From: Fistularia commersonii
Lineage: Eukaryota > Chordata > Actinopteri > Syngnathiformes > Fistulariidae
Direction: 5' to 3'
Assembly (NCBI GenBank): GCA_037954325.1
Contig: JBBMNZ010000029.1
Coordinates: 11,815,001 to 11,879,000 of the forward strand
Length of the DNA: 64,000 nucleotides
Shown here: positions 46,985 through 57,940 of the stretch, in pieces
How the letters are laid out: each line of letters opens with the position of its first letter
Position numbering within the stretch: position 1 is the first letter of the stretch
Made by a program: the position numbers and the translations under genes
The notes under the pieces: generated by a model
The model's input: only the letters and a program-made list of their open reading frames with translations
The model's database searches: none
Told to the model about the DNA's origin: nothing

Positions 46985-47330
46985 AAACACCAAGTATCAA
47001 GCTGTGATGCACTGAGTGACACAGTGTCTTGAACTTGTTTCTGCTCATCCTTTCTACCAGAGCACCGCTGATGGTCAGGGGGTTGTGCTGGTTGTCTCTT
47101 TCTTGATATCTACAACAATGTCTTTCGTCTTCTCCACGTTCAAAGAGAAATTATACTGACTGCACCAATCGCCACCTCGCTTCTGCAGTTAGTGTCATGT
47201 CATCCGCACACACCCTTGGGGCCCCCCTGTGCTCATAGTTATTGTCCTGGATATGTTGTTGTGTTGAAGTCCAAAAGCAAGTTGCAAAGCAAGGGATTGA
47301 GCCCCGGGCCGCTACTTCACAGATTATTTT
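46985..47330 (-). pseudogene. LINE RT fragment (Rex1/L2-like)
   Basis: The - strand encodes, in shifting frames, CADDMTL followed by NFSLNVEKTKDIVVDIKK, which matches the motif C and the W-C-xx-N-L-LN--KTKE--VDF block of Rex1/L2-like reverse transcriptases. It is cut off on both sides and shares orientation with the 46650 gypsy fragment but not its family. Confidence 0.65.
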
Positions 47331-47479
47331 TTAAGCAGCTGGGCCTGGAATATAACAACAACCATTTTAAGATATTTATGGGTATGTACAAATTTTAACT
47401 ACACATTATTTTCACATGTAAATGACAAAATAGAGAGGATGCCCTGGAAATATTATTGTCTTAACATTCATGAGCAAAT

Positions 47480-48320
47480 TAGATAAGATTTTCAACAGGT
47501 TTGAATCCAGCTCCGGCGCCCCCCGCAGATCCCCCACTGTTCCTCTGAGCCACAACCCCAGGACTGTCACTCTACACCCCCCACCAACTCCTGCAGCAAC
47601 CACTTCACACCTTTTCAATCCCCAACACAGACTCTGCCTTACCGTCTACCCCACAGACCAGACTACATAATAGCCAGCCAGGTGATAAGAAAGGTAGAGA
47701 CACTTACACAGAGGAAAGCTGATGGGCTGGACGCCATCATACCTCGGGTGCTGAAGACGTGCTCTAGCCAGCTCTGTGGAGTACTCAAGCACGTCAACCT
47801 GAGCCTTAACGTTCACAGATTCCCAGTACTGTGGAAAACATACTGCCTGGTCCCAATGCTTAACAAAGGGCTTGCTGTGACCTCAAATGACCACAGGCCA
47901 ATTGCACTGACCTTTCGCATTATGAAGGTGTTGGAGGGACTGGTCCTGGCACACCTCAGACCAATTGTGTGCTCATCATAAGACCCCTGAAGTTTGCAGA
48001 ACAGCCCTACGTAGGCGTGGATGATGCTGTAATATATTTGGTCCACCCTGGACAGATCTAGCACCAAAGTTTGTGTCATGTTTTTGGGCTTTTTCAGCAA
48101 CCTTAACACCATCCAGCCCATTCTGCTGAAACTGGAGAACATATAGGTGGATGCTCATCTTTCACCAAGTACCCCACAGGGACAAATAAAGTTATTCTGG
48201 TCATGTGGATCAATGACTATCTGAAGAGCAGACCACAGTTTGTGAGGCATCAGAGTGTGTGTGCTTGAGAATCTCATCAGTACCTTCCAAGAATGAAATA
48301 AATGATAGCGCATTTCCCTG
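47480..48320 (+). mobile_element. Rex1/L2-like LINE RT fragment
   Basis: A + strand frame (47682-47981) contains RKADGLDAIIPRVLKTCSSQLCGVL, FPVLWKTYCLVP and NDHRPIALT-RIMKVLEGLVLAHLRP, the first RT blocks of a Rex1/L2-like LINE. After a stop it continues with IQPILLKLENI (about 48110), the region following motif A. Motif A itself reads FLGFFSNLNTIQP where an FxDFSSAFNTIQP pattern is usual in the family, so the first catalytic aspartate is lost. No 3' end was recognised. Confidence 0.75.
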
Positions 48321-48361
48321 GGCCACCCCAGGGAACTGTCCTGTACTCCACTGTAATCTGA

Positions 48362-48445
48362 AATTGGGCTACTTTGGGTCAAAGAAGGAGAGGAGGAAGG
48401 TGTGTTTGGAAGCAGAGAGAGAGAAGAGAGAAGAGAGAGAGAGCC
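48362..48445 (+). mobile_element. RTE leader fragment
   Basis: AATTGGGCTACTTTGGGTCA and TTGGAAGCAGAGAGAGAG follow the 5' coding part of the RTE copies (compare 19185-19240). The fragment is short and ends in a GA-rich run. Confidence 0.55.
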
Positions 48446-49379
48446 TTACCTTTACTTATAAATGAAGTCCATGCGCTGCTGAGCGGCGCTGAGCGGTTTT
48501 CCTTTACCTTAGCATTGTGGATACTGATGTTGAGTCTTTGCTGTTCATTCAAAGCCAAATCTATCCTTGACATCTCGAATGTTTTTAGCGCGATTTTACT
48601 TTGAATGCGAGTGGCCGACCGCTCACGTTTGATTGTCAGAAGTTGAGAAAGAATGCAGGAGAAGCAGAAAAGGCACTTTCTTACTGGACATCCACACAGC
48701 CAGCGTTTTCGTGTGTACCACTCCATTTAAAAAGACTTCTGTCTCCTAGTCTGAAGCAAATCCGTTAGCACCGGCGTCGGTCTTCCGTTACTCATTATCT
48801 CCTGCTTCGACTAAAAGTCCAGGTTGGAAAATTCTTTCAGTTTAGCTATGTAATCCTACATTTTGGAAATAAAACCAAGCAAGAGGAAAAAATAACTGGA
48901 TGGCTGCACTTCACTTGCTCACTGTTTACGGTAGCTTGCTGTTGCAAATTTTATTATTCTTAAGCCGTGTAGTAGAAAGAATCCCTGGGATCACCGGTGC
49001 CCCCTACCATGAGGCCCCGCCTCACTTAGTGTGTCTTTGCTGCTGCTTTACGATCGCTAGGCACGAGAAACACGTTACGGTTGTCGACGGAAAAAATTAT
49101 AAACATCAGCTAAAGTATGGAAATTTAGTTCATATATTAGTGCTTGAAGTGTTTGGCTGCCGCGTCACCACATGGCTCTTCTTCATATGTAAAGGCTAAA
49201 AGTGATTTATTTTCAGCAATTTTGAAAAAAAAAAAAACGACAAGAAATGGTGAAGTTAGGTTGAAAATAACCTTATAGTACAAATCACTGAATAAATAGA
49301 ACCATTCAAATTTTTTTTCATTTTACTTTTTTTTCTTTCAATGATGCCAGGTGAGGCCCGGCCTCACCTGCCTCTACTG
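48446..49379 (-). mobile_element. hAT element, 5' part with TTF-type zinc finger
   Basis: The - strand frame 48379-48726 contains WYTRKRWLCGCPVRKCLFCFSC, the TTF-type zinc finger found at the start of ZMYM1-like hAT transposases, and later LNEQQRLNISIHNAKVKENR, which in intact relatives lies about 40 residues further along. The right-hand terminus CAGTAGAGGCAGGTGAGGC (complement of 49361-49379) looks like a hAT end. The catalytic part and other terminus are missing. The frame extends into flanking GA-rich sequence, which is not part of the protein. Confidence 0.65.
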
Positions 49380-49399
49380 AGTGCAAGTCATTGCTTCAA

Positions 49400-50480
49400 T
49401 GACTCTCGCAAGATGACTGGGTGTTTCCGGTCTTAGTCATACAATCCTGACATGGGCAACCCAGCCGGGGTTGATCAGTCCCCGGGCTTGTGTCCAGGTA
49501 GCGCACTATGCCACGCTTCCCCCCTCGTCAACCTTCTCTGAAGCCTTCTCAGCTGCTTCCAAGATGTTCTTGGTGGCTCTTCGCCTCTGTAGTCTGCATA
49601 TTCCTAGGAATCTAAGGACATGATGAAGGGATCTGCTTCGAAGCCCCTGCAGCCGAACTCAATAGGCTTGCAGCAGGCATTCAAACCGTTCCTCCGGCAC
49701 TCGGCCACAAGCTCTAAATGTTTTGGTCTTTTCCTCTCCTGGGCTTCCTCCATTCTGTCCTCCCAGGGAACTGTTAACTCGAAGAGCACCACCTGCCTGC
49801 TGGAACACTATATGGAGTGTTGTGGCTTTGATGTTGTCCAGGAAATGTAGTTGCCTCCCAGATCAACCAAGAGTTGCCAGCCCCTTGCTGTTGAAAGCAG
49901 GCCCCCTTGTGTCTTCTTGGAGGGTTCAGGTTTCCCCCATGCTGGGACAAAGGCAATCGCTCTCTTGGTTGGCTGTTGTCCCTTGCTGATGTTGATGCCG
50001 GTGCAGATGGTGTCTGCAATTGCCCACAGGACCTGGTCGTAGCGCCATTAGTACCTCCCATCTCCAAAGGCCTTTGAGCAACAGCTGAGGATGTGTTCTA
50101 ATGATCCCTTCCTCTGACAGAGCAGGCACTGGGGTGCATCTTTCAGGCCCCAGGCGACCAGGTTAGCGGGGCTTGGGAGGACATCATACATAGATTGAAC
50201 GGGGAACTTGAAATGATGTGGCTCCACCCTCCACAGATCAGTCCAGGTGATCTCGCGGCTCATGACATGCTCCAGGCCCCGCTGCTTATACGATTGACAT
50301 TTTTGTTGGACTGACAGGGAAGAAGGCGCTTGGGTAAGATTCTCCAATTCTGCTGTCCCTTGATTTGCCAATTTATATTGACGTGGGACACTAATGGAGT
50401 CTATAAAAATGGTGGAGGTGAGGGGGTCAAAAGGGAAGGCCATAGAGCTTTTTGTCTTAGCAGAGTGCATGAGATAGTGG
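49400..50480 (-). pseudogene. LINE with restriction-like endonuclease, C-terminal part
   Basis: Two - strand frames, 50048-50470 and 49604-49792, are in the same frame, separated by stops at 50048-50050 and about 49810. The first part ends with CLLCQRKGSLEHILSC, a C-x2-C-x7-H-x3-C zinc knuckle of the kind that precedes the C-terminal endonuclease in R2/R4-type LINEs. The second part contains VVLFELTVPWEDRMEEAQERKR, consistent with the acidic and lysine residues of a PD-(D/E)xK nuclease. The RT is not present, so this is a 5'-truncated copy. The clade was not determined. Confidence 0.6.
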
Positions 50481-50509
50481 ACATATCCTTTTTAGTAAAA
50501 GTGGCAGGT

Positions 50510-51600
50510 CTACACTAACCATGGCGCAGACACCAGACCAGTAACTGGGAAGCTGCAAACGTTAAACATTATTACCACAGTACCATAATAAATCTGCCCG
50601 AGGCCAGAACAAAGAGGAGGCATTAGACCAGGTAGAAATGTTAAGAGTGTGAGCACAGCATAAGGGATCAACTTTGCCAAGCAAGGAGCCACAGGAGACA
50701 TTGTGATGCTCAAAACAGGTGTACTTGCCAGCAGTAGGTGTGAAATCAGGAGAGATAATGATGTTCTTTACAGGATGAAAAATGACACTCAGTATGGTGC
50801 AATTGTCAGGCTGTGCAGACATAGTCAAGGCAAGCATACAGTGACATCCCTTTGGATCAGAGGGAAAGAGAGGGGCAGGTATAGTAAAAAGGATGGGGCG
50901 AGCTTAGGAAAAGGCAATGCAGTTAGACATGTTCAGCAAGGTCGCAATAGCAGCCATACATGTGAACCAAATGTTCTTTTCCGTGTAACCGGTGGCAACT
51001 GCAATAGCAGCCATGGGAGAAGCAAAAGATGTCTGAGTCTGGGTTACCTGTCTGTCTATGCCCACTCTGACTACGGTAACATTTTGTGATCCAGATGTAG
51101 ACCTGGGCTAGGAGGCCGAAGTGTTGAGTACTTGACATGGTATGAAATTAATTTTTAACAGTGCCATGGTTTCAGATCCTGGTTGATCAACTGCGTATAA
51201 AATATGTGGCATTTCCCGAGTCAGAACATCTATTATGATTCCTGAATTGAGAGGGACGTGGATTTTTGGGGAGCTGTTTTATCATTAACGGGTGAGGGTT
51301 AGATCCCAGTCTGCCTACAGAAGGGGTGTGTGGTTATATCAATACCCTGGGGGTTTCCAGGGTCCCATATAAGTCACTACTACACCTGACTAGTGGTAAC
51401 ACCGGGGGTTTGAAGCAGGACATCCTCATGGGAACCCACAAAGATACATGTCATACCCTCTCCATCCCAGAGCCAAACAAGTGAGAGCCAGGTGAGCTGT
51501 GGTATTTTACCCACAGTAAAGTTGGCGGTACAATCACTAGAGAAACCCGAGATGACAGTAAGAGTTGTACCCATGACAATCTAATGTTCTAAGTAACTAA
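50510..51600 (-). pseudogene. ERV env surface-subunit remnant
   Basis: The - strand frame 50562-50837 is rich in cysteine and N-glycosylation sequons (NCT, NVS, NIS, NAS) and ends with LLWYCG; the adjoining frame adds a PVTG-SAPW pattern. A WYCG motif near the end of SU is a feature of several simple retroviral Env proteins. Another frame upstream (51380-51574) has further sequons and may be the N-terminal part. There is no furin site, fusion peptide or membrane anchor in view. The assignment rests on these features and on position after pol. Confidence 0.55.
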
Positions 51601-51893
51601 CAATTGTAAAAAGTAAAGCTGGCGCTTGTGAATATATCCTTGTGTCTAGCCTAGCGACACTGACTAGAGAGAACTTGAACTTTCCTAACCTTGTGTTCAT
51701 ACAGAGGCTATGCAAAAGTAACATGTACTAAATTATTCAAAGGGTTCTTTTTTTTGTTTCCTTTTTTTTTGTCTTGAGATGTTTTTACACCTCTGTTGCT
51801 GTCAGTCACAGAGTGTGTAACATTATTCTACGGCAAAATTTCCTTCACAGAATTTGTGGGTTTCACATTATATGAGCTGCTGATCTTATATTT

Positions 51894-51915
51894 ATTAATG
51901 TGATTCTCTATCATT
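51894..51915. repeat. 22-bp target-site duplication, 3' side of RTE copy E
   Basis: Identical to 55090-55111 (starts ATTAATGTGATT, ends CTATCATT). The first A may belong to the element, so the duplication is 21-22 bp. Confidence 0.9.
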
Positions 51916-51937
51916 CTTCTTCTTTCGGCTTTTCCCG

Positions 51938-53422
51938 TCAGGGGTCGCCACAGCGAGTCAACTTTCTCCATCTAACCCTATTCTCTGTATCTTCCTCTCT
52001 CACACCAGCTACCTTCACATCCTCTCCCACTACGTCCATAAATCTTCTCTTTGGTCTTCCTCGAAACCTCTTGCCTGGCAGCTCCAATTCCAGCATCCGT
52101 CTACCAATATATTCACTATCTCTTCTCTGTACATGACCGAACCATCTCAGTCTGGCTTCTCTGACCTTCTCTCCAAAACATCGGACATGTGCCGTCCCTC
52201 TGATAGACTCATTCCTGATCCTATCCATCCTGGTCACTCCCAAAGAGAACCTCAACATCTTCATCTCTGCAACCTCTAGTTCTGCCTGCTGTCTTTTGGT
52301 CATTGTAACAGTTTCTAGTCCATACATCATCGCTGGTCTCACCACTGTCTTGTACACCTTTCCTTTTATTCTGGCCGATAGTCTTCTATCACATAGTACC
52401 CCTGACACTTTTCTCCACCCATTCAAACCTGCTTGGACCCGTCTCTTCACCTCTTTTCCGCACTCTCCGTTGCTCTGGACTGTTGACCCTAAGTACCTGA
52501 AATCCTTCAGCTTCTTGATCTCCACTCCCTGTAGCCTCACCGTTCCACCCGAGTTCCTCTCATTCACACACATATATTCTGTCTTGCTGCGACTAACTTT
52601 CATTCCTCTCCTTTCCAGAGCATACCTCCACCTCTCTAGATTTTCCTCTAACTGTTGTCTGCTCTCACTACAGATCACAATGTCATCTGCAAACATCATG
52701 GTCCATGGGGATTCCTGTCCAACCTCATCTGTCAGCCTATCCATCACCATTGTGAACAAGAAGGGGCTCAGAGCTGATCCCTGATGGAGTCCCACCTCCA
52801 GCTTGAACTTCTCTGTTATCCCTACAGCACACCGTACCAGTATCTCACAGCTAGCATACATGTCCTGCACCAGTCTAACATACTTCTCTGCCACTCCAGA
52901 CTTCCTCATACAATACCAGAGCTCCTCTCTTGGCACCCTGTCATATGCTTTTTCTAAGTCTACAAAAACACAATGCAGCTCCCTCTGGCCTTCTCTGTAC
53001 TTCTCTGTTAGCATTCTAAAAGCAAATACTGCATCTGTAGTACTCTTTCTTGGCATGAAGCCATACTACTGTTCACAAATGCTGACTTCTGCTCTCAGTC
53101 TAGTTTCCACTACTCTTTCCCATAACTTCATTGTATGGCTCATCAGCTTTATCCCTCCATAGTTGCCACAATTCTGCACATCCCCTTTATTCTTAAAAAT
53201 AGGCACCATCACACTTTGTCTCCATTCTTCAGGCATCTTCTCACTCTCTAAGATCCTGTTGAATAATCTAGTCAGAAAATCTACCGCTGCCTCTCCTAGA
53301 CACTTCCACACCTCCACAGGTATATCATCAGGACCAACTGCTTTTCCACTCTTCATCCTCTTCAATGCCTTCCTCACTTCACTTTTATTAATTTTTGCTA
53401 CTTTGTGGTCTACGATAATCAC
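51938..53422 (-). pseudogene. RTE reverse transcriptase (copy E)
   Basis: The frame 53422 to 51938 is open except for one stop at 53066-53068, where the related copy D has CAG. Landmarks are KAVGPDDIPVEVWK, motif A HCVFVDLEKAYDRVP, motif B GLHQGSALSPFLF, motif C FADD at 52682-52693 and a C-terminal RLRWFGHVQRRD block. All catalytic aspartates are present. The RT makes the cDNA during target-primed integration. A frameshift near 53400 separates it from the endonuclease frame. Confidence 0.9.
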
Positions 53423-54995
53423 CTCTTCTTACCCTTGCTTCTCTTTCATTTTCTACATTCATCAGTTCTTCAAAGTACTCTTTCCATCTTCCCATCACTC
53501 TTCTAGCATCTGTCAATACATTTCCCTCTCTGTCCTTTATCACCCGGACCTGTTGTACATCCTTTCCATCTTTATCTCTCTGTTTCGCCAAGCTGTATAG
53601 ATCATTCTCACCCTCCTTACTATCCAACCGAGCATACAAGTCATCATAAGCCCTTTGTTTTGCCTTTGCTACCTCTATCTTTACCTTTCACCGCACCTCC
53701 CTGAACTCCTGTCTGTTCTCTTCAGTCCTCTCAGTATCCCACTTCTTTTTTGCTAACCGCTTTCTCTGTATACACTCCTGCACTTCCTCATTCCACCACC
53801 AAGTCTCCTTATCTACTTTCCTTCCAGATGACACACCAAGTACTCTTCTACCTGTCTCCCTGATAACACTAGCTGTTGTTGTCCAATCATCTGGAAGCTC
53901 ACCCTGACCACCCAGACCCTTTCTCAATTCCTCCCTGAAAACCATGCAACACTCCTCCCTTTTCAGCTTCCACCATTTTGTCCTCTGCTCTGCCTTTGTC
54001 CTCTTCATCTTCCTTGTCACCAGAGTCACCCTACAAACCACCATCCTATGCTGTCTGGCTACACTCTCACCTACAACTACTTTGCAGTCACTGATCTCTT
54101 TCAGGTTACCTCGTCTATACAAGATGTAGTCTACTTGCGTGCTCCTACCTCCGCTCTTATAAGTTACCCTATGTTCCTGTTTTTTCTGGAAAAAGGTGTT
54201 CACTACAGCCATTTCCATCCTTTTTGCAAAATCTACCACCATCTGTCCCTCTGCATTCCTATCCTGGATACCAAATCTGCCCATCACTTCTTCATCCCCT
54301 CTATTGCCTTCACCGACATGTCCATTGAAGTCTGCACCAATGACCACTCTCTCATTTCTGGGAATATTCTGCATCACTTCATCTAACTCATTCCAGAACT
54401 TCTCCTTCTCTTCAGATTCACATCCCACCTGCAGGGCATAGCCACTAACAACATTGAGCATCACACCTTCGATTTCCAGTTTCAGACTCATAAGTCTATC
54501 TGACATTCTTTTCACCTCTAGGACATTCCTAACAAACTCCTCCTTCAAGATAACTCCTACTCCATTTCTCTTCTTGTCAGTACCATAATAGCATAACTTA
54601 AAGCCTGCTCCTAAGCTTCTAGCCTTACTACCTTTCTACCTGGTCTCCTGGACACACAGTATATCCACCTTCCTTCTCTGCATCATGTCCACCAACTCTC
54701 TACCTTTTCCTGTCATAGTCCCAACATTCAAAGTCCCTACTCTCAGTCCCAGACTCTTTCCTTTCCTCCTCTCTCTCTGCTTCCGAACACGCACTCCTCC
54801 TCTTCTTCTTGTTCTTGTTCTTCGACCAACAGTAGCCCAATTTCCATTAGTACCCTGTAGGTCATCAGTACCAATGGCGGTCGTTGTTAACCCGGTCCGC
54901 GACCGATCCGGTATGGTATAGTTTTGGTTGTCTCGCATATTTGGTTTTGGCAAAAGTTTTACGCCGGATGCCCTTCCTGACGCAACCCTCTGCAT
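53388..54995 (-). pseudogene. RTE APE-type endonuclease and linker (copy E)
   Basis: The reading frame runs from 54995 to 53388 with stops at 54636 (W codon in copy B) and 53688 (R codon, CGA to TGA). Landmarks: CVQETR, GADFNGHVG, then QVDYILYRRGNL and ARQHRMV, the catalytic N, D and H sites of an APE-like nuclease. The linker after it is basic. The N-terminal TTTAIGTDDLQGTNGNWA is shared with copies B and D. Only two stops and one shift separate this from a continuous frame into the RT. Confidence 0.85.
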
Positions 54996-55089
54996 TTATC
55001 CGAGCTTGGGACCGGCACAGGGAGACACTGCTCCGTGTCCCCCCAAGGCAGGCTTGGAGAGACACGGGCCAGTGCCGCCCTGAGGCTGC

Positions 55090-55111
55090 ATTAATGTGAT
55101 TCTCTATCATT
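55090..55111. repeat. 22-bp target-site duplication, 5' side of RTE copy E
   Basis: Identical to 51894-51915. Confidence 0.9.
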
Positions 55112-55290
55112 AAAGGAAGTAATGGATGCCACCATTGAGTCAGGTGTCTCTGCATCTGTGTCTCTCCACAATGAGGCAATCTGTGTGCTTCTTGTAACAT
55201 AGTACTCATCAGACCCGGTGGGAGTACTGGTCTTCCATCTGACGCTTTCCAGACCCCTTCTTGCTTCTGTGCCCCTTGTTCTAACCACAC
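55112..55290 (-). pseudogene. ERV integrase zinc-binding region, cut by RTE insertion
   Basis: The - strand frame contains EAHRLPHCGETQMQRHL followed by WWHPLLPLMIEN, the helix-turn-helix of a retroviral integrase N-terminal domain with its histidines. It is cut at 55111 by RTE copy E. On the other side, below 51893, a matching frame continues with NVKPTNSV, but the two cysteines of the HHCC motif have become tyrosine and serine. The catalytic core was not found. Confidence 0.7.
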
Positions 55291-55298
55291 ATTTTTGT

Positions 55299-55930
55299 CT
55301 AGGGGGAAGCTTTTTCTTGTTCTTCTATCAACATATTTACATCACATGATGGCAAAATGTCGTACACAGTTTTCTCTGTTTGCAACATTACACACTGAAT
55401 TATGTCACCTGCTGCTCTTTTCTCTGATCGATGTGCTTCGTTTTTTCCTTGTGCAATTACTGAGTTTGTTTTGTCATGTCCTTTACACTTAACCACCGGC
55501 CAGCCGGTGTGGTTTCATCAGTGTGTCAGGTGTTGAATGTCTTTCTCATGTTTAATAGGAGGTTTTGATGCGGTCACAAATCCAGCCCTGATCCACTGAC
55601 TGAGCTTAACCTGTATTACTCCTACAACATATGCTGAATATATATAGATGTTTACATCCTTTCCCTCCACCCACTCTAATGCTTTTATCATTGTCTGCAG
55701 TTAAGCTACTTGTGCTGACTCCTTCCCTCCACTCTCTCTGTTATCATCTCCTCAAAGCCATCCTGTATCAGCCTCACTACTGCAAGTGCTGCTCTTAACC
55801 CTTCGCCTAGGTCACCTCTGACAGCAGCCATCCGTGAACAGTGTTTCCTTTGCATCTGAAAGCAAATTTATTTGTAGGTCTGCCTTATTCTGACATCCTT
55901 TTTTACTCTCTCTTTCCAGATATGTTATTT
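55299..55930 (-). pseudogene. ERV RNase H remnant
   Basis: On the - strand LFTDGCC near 55830 gives the first active-site aspartate; MIKALEWVEG near 55680 corresponds to the helix with the glutamate; NIYIYSAYVVGV near 55650 is the third site, where D reads Y; and VVKCKGHDKTNSV near 55470 carries the final histidine-containing loop. Stops break it several times. RNase H removes the RNA strand during reverse transcription; this copy lacks one catalytic residue. Confidence 0.7.
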
Positions 55931-55936
55931 GCCATC

Positions 55937-56248
55937 CTATATGTTGTCAGCCATGTTAATTCCTTCAGGTGAAAATGTTATGTGAGGTGCTGTTATGGCT
56001 TTTTCTAGTCTTTTCTGTCTTAGTGACATCATTTTGAATGCTGAGGAGTTTATGTATGCTACTGTACTATGTGTTAGCATTTCTGTTAATGCATGTCCCG
56101 TGACTATGCGTGCTGTTTTCTGCAAAATTTTTGCTACTCCTGCTGCATATCTTGTGCATGGAGGGTGCCTGTTTTCTGTGGAATCCAATGTTACACTTGC
56201 ATACATTAAGACTTTTCTTTCATACCCCTTTTTTCTGAAAGAGTACAC
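55937..56248 (-). pseudogene. ERV RT connection fragment
   Basis: A 103-codon frame with VLMYASVTLDSTENRHPPC and TRYAAGVAKILQKTARI parallels the + strand fragment at 2070-2423. It links the (missing) RT palm to RNase H. Confidence 0.65.
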
Positions 56249-56703
56249 AATTTATTGTGTGTGCTCTTTCAGATACATCCAGGTAAAAAGGCAAAGAGTA
56301 ATCTGGTATAGAGAGAGCCCCCGCTTTGGACAACTGTTTAAGCTGGATGCCTCTTTGTTGATGGAGAGAGGAGTAATTGGAATTTGAGTCTGTACCCAGT
56401 CAGTCAAAGCAAGTAGTTTTTTAATCATTGGGCCCAGTTCTTTTAGCCATTTTTTACCATTCCTCTTCCCCTAGTGTAAGATTCAGCCAACCCCTCCGTA
56501 CCCATCAATATGTGAGGTGAGGTAAAAGACTCCTCAGCCCCATCAATGCTGGTTTGAAAGGCGCCATAGTACACTTCATCAGTGTCGCGATCATAATAAA
56601 TTGTGATATGGTAGTATGGTTGAGATCAGACGGAGGAGCATAGGGATGGAGCATGTGGATCCATGTTTTCCAGGATTGATACGGTGATAGACACCAGTCC
56701 CCA

Positions 56704-56906
56704 CTAGATGTCAGCCCATAAGCCCAGTGCAGCAGGTGTATTGTCCACAGCCAGCAAAATATCTAATCCTGAGCAAAGTCTGCCCATGGTGCAGTTAAAG
56801 GGCTGTCCGTTAGGAAAAGTAATAATTAGTCCTTCAGGGTTGTATAGAATGGAGGCTCCACCGAATTGTCTCTTCCCATCAGATTCAAAGGAAAGTGAGG
56901 GAAGAC
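56704..56906 (-). pseudogene. ERV pol N-terminal piece, distal side of the solo LTR
   Basis: A - strand frame with SFESDGKRQFGGASILYNPEG continues the protease frame found on the other side of the solo LTR. When the 380 bp of LTR plus one duplication are subtracted, the two frames agree in phase. It ends at a stop at 56704. Confidence 0.65.
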
Positions 56907-57281
56907 TATCGGGGTTCAAAGGCTGACATCAACACTATAAGGAAGACAGGAGACGAGTCAAGTCTGTTCAGCTCGCTAGGAGCACCACCGTGGTAGTCAC
57001 CTGACAGCTCTGACCTCCCTTCGATAGCATGAGCTTTTATCTGTAATGGGTGTCGTTACATTTGCGCAAGCGAGATAATAGTTAACGGTTAGACGCAGGT
57101 TGGGTGTCGCTTCTCACGGGATAATCATGTTTTTAGTACAGCCGGCACTTTTCACAAGATTGTTTGCATCAGAGGAACAGGATAAGTTTACAGCTTGTAT
57201 AGCTCGCATAACAGAATATGGTTCTCACACATAATAACATAACACAGACAGTCTTGCCACATAAGGTAAATTACTCTAACA
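56907..57281. mobile_element. Solo LTR, second copy of the 17778-18190 family
   Basis: It shares nearly the whole sequence of 17778-18190 (TCGGGGTTCAAAGG start, ACTCTAACA end). The first dinucleotide is TA instead of TG, a single change. The flanks AAGAC (56902-56906) and GAGAC (57282-57286) agree at 4 of 5 positions, consistent with an ageing 5-bp duplication. It lies inside the protease/pol region of the - strand provirus. Confidence 0.85.
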
Positions 57282-57479
57282 GAGACCACAATAGCAATGT
57301 TCAAATATCTGTCTCAAAGGTATGGTAAATGGCAGAGTTTCAGGTGCACCCAAGAAACCTATTAGTTTTGTTATGTTGTCAGAGAGGCAAGATGAAGACA
57401 CAGTACCATTCAATGTTGAGTATTGGGCCCCAGAGTCCACCAAGAATGGCAGTTGTGGATAAATTACTCTGATTCTCAT
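57282..57479 (-). pseudogene. ERV aspartic protease fragment, proximal side of the solo LTR
   Basis: The - strand frame contains FLVDSGAQYSTLNG, the D-S-G active site of a retroviral protease, near 57425-57445. The following residues fit the flap and the C-terminal strand but no second landmark is certain. It is cut by the solo LTR at 57281. Confidence 0.75.
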
Positions 57480-57674
57480 TTAGGGGTCTGCCAGTCCCTC
57501 ATGATCTGCATTCCTTGGGCCCTGTCAATTCCACGGTTCAGATGCATTGAACCTATGCCGATCAGTCAGTGGAAACTGACCTTGAGGAGGAGTGACATTC
57601 ATGTTTGGAGCTTCATGAGGGTCTGCTTATGTTGCTGCACTGGACTGTGCAGGGGCGTGGTCCTTGGGAGTGGG

Positions 57675-57938
57675 TTAAGGTACAGGCTCCATGTTGTATC
57701 CACCCCAGCCGGCTGGATTTGGGGGCTGGTGTGGACAATTTCTCTGCCAGTGACCAGGAGGTTGCTGCGCTATCTGAGGGCTGGTTTTGTGAGCTTTCTT
57801 ACCGTCTGACACCTTGCATTTGGCATCATCTAACTGTAACGTTGATAACTGTTTGAGCAGTTTGCTGTTAAGCTGAGGTTTCCACCTATTTTCGTCTGAG
57901 TGTTCTGTAGTGGTCGGATAAATGTTTTTTATCAGCAA
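57675..57938 (-). pseudogene. ERV nucleocapsid remnant
   Basis: The - strand frame contains GHWQRNC, the second half of a retroviral CCHC zinc knuckle, flanked by Pro-rich sequence. The two upstream cysteines are lost, so zinc binding is not possible. The start ATG is not the natural one. Confidence 0.55.
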
Positions 57939-57940
57939 GA

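Larger units (their letters stand above)
51916..55089 (-). mobile_element. RTE-type LINE copy E, nearly full length
   Basis: A 3174-bp element on the - strand with leader, endonuclease, RT and a short GAAGAAG tail, flanked by a 22-bp direct duplication (51894-51915 and 55090-55111). It is the best-preserved of six or seven copies in this window. The two duplications join the integrase region of the - strand provirus, so it inserted into that provirus. I class it as RTE-like from the APE-type endonuclease plus RT in one ORF, the absence of a separate ORF1 and the short tandem tail. Confidence 0.9.
50500..57940 (-). mobile_element. Second endogenous retrovirus (- strand), split by nested insertions
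   Basis: From high to low coordinates the - strand gives a nucleocapsid remnant, protease, N-terminal pol piece, RT connection, RNase H, integrase zinc-binding region and env surface fragment, in retroviral order. It is interrupted by a solo LTR (56907-57281) and by an RTE LINE (51916-55089). The RT palm and the integrase catalytic core were not found and are probably deleted. No LTR of its own was recognised. It resembles the + strand provirus at 1-4680 in the RT connection region. Confidence 0.8.

Noticed and set aside
51900..55090. Open frames on the + strand (for example 52296-52784 and 54048-54386)
   Set aside because: Antisense shadows of the RTE coding region on the - strand.
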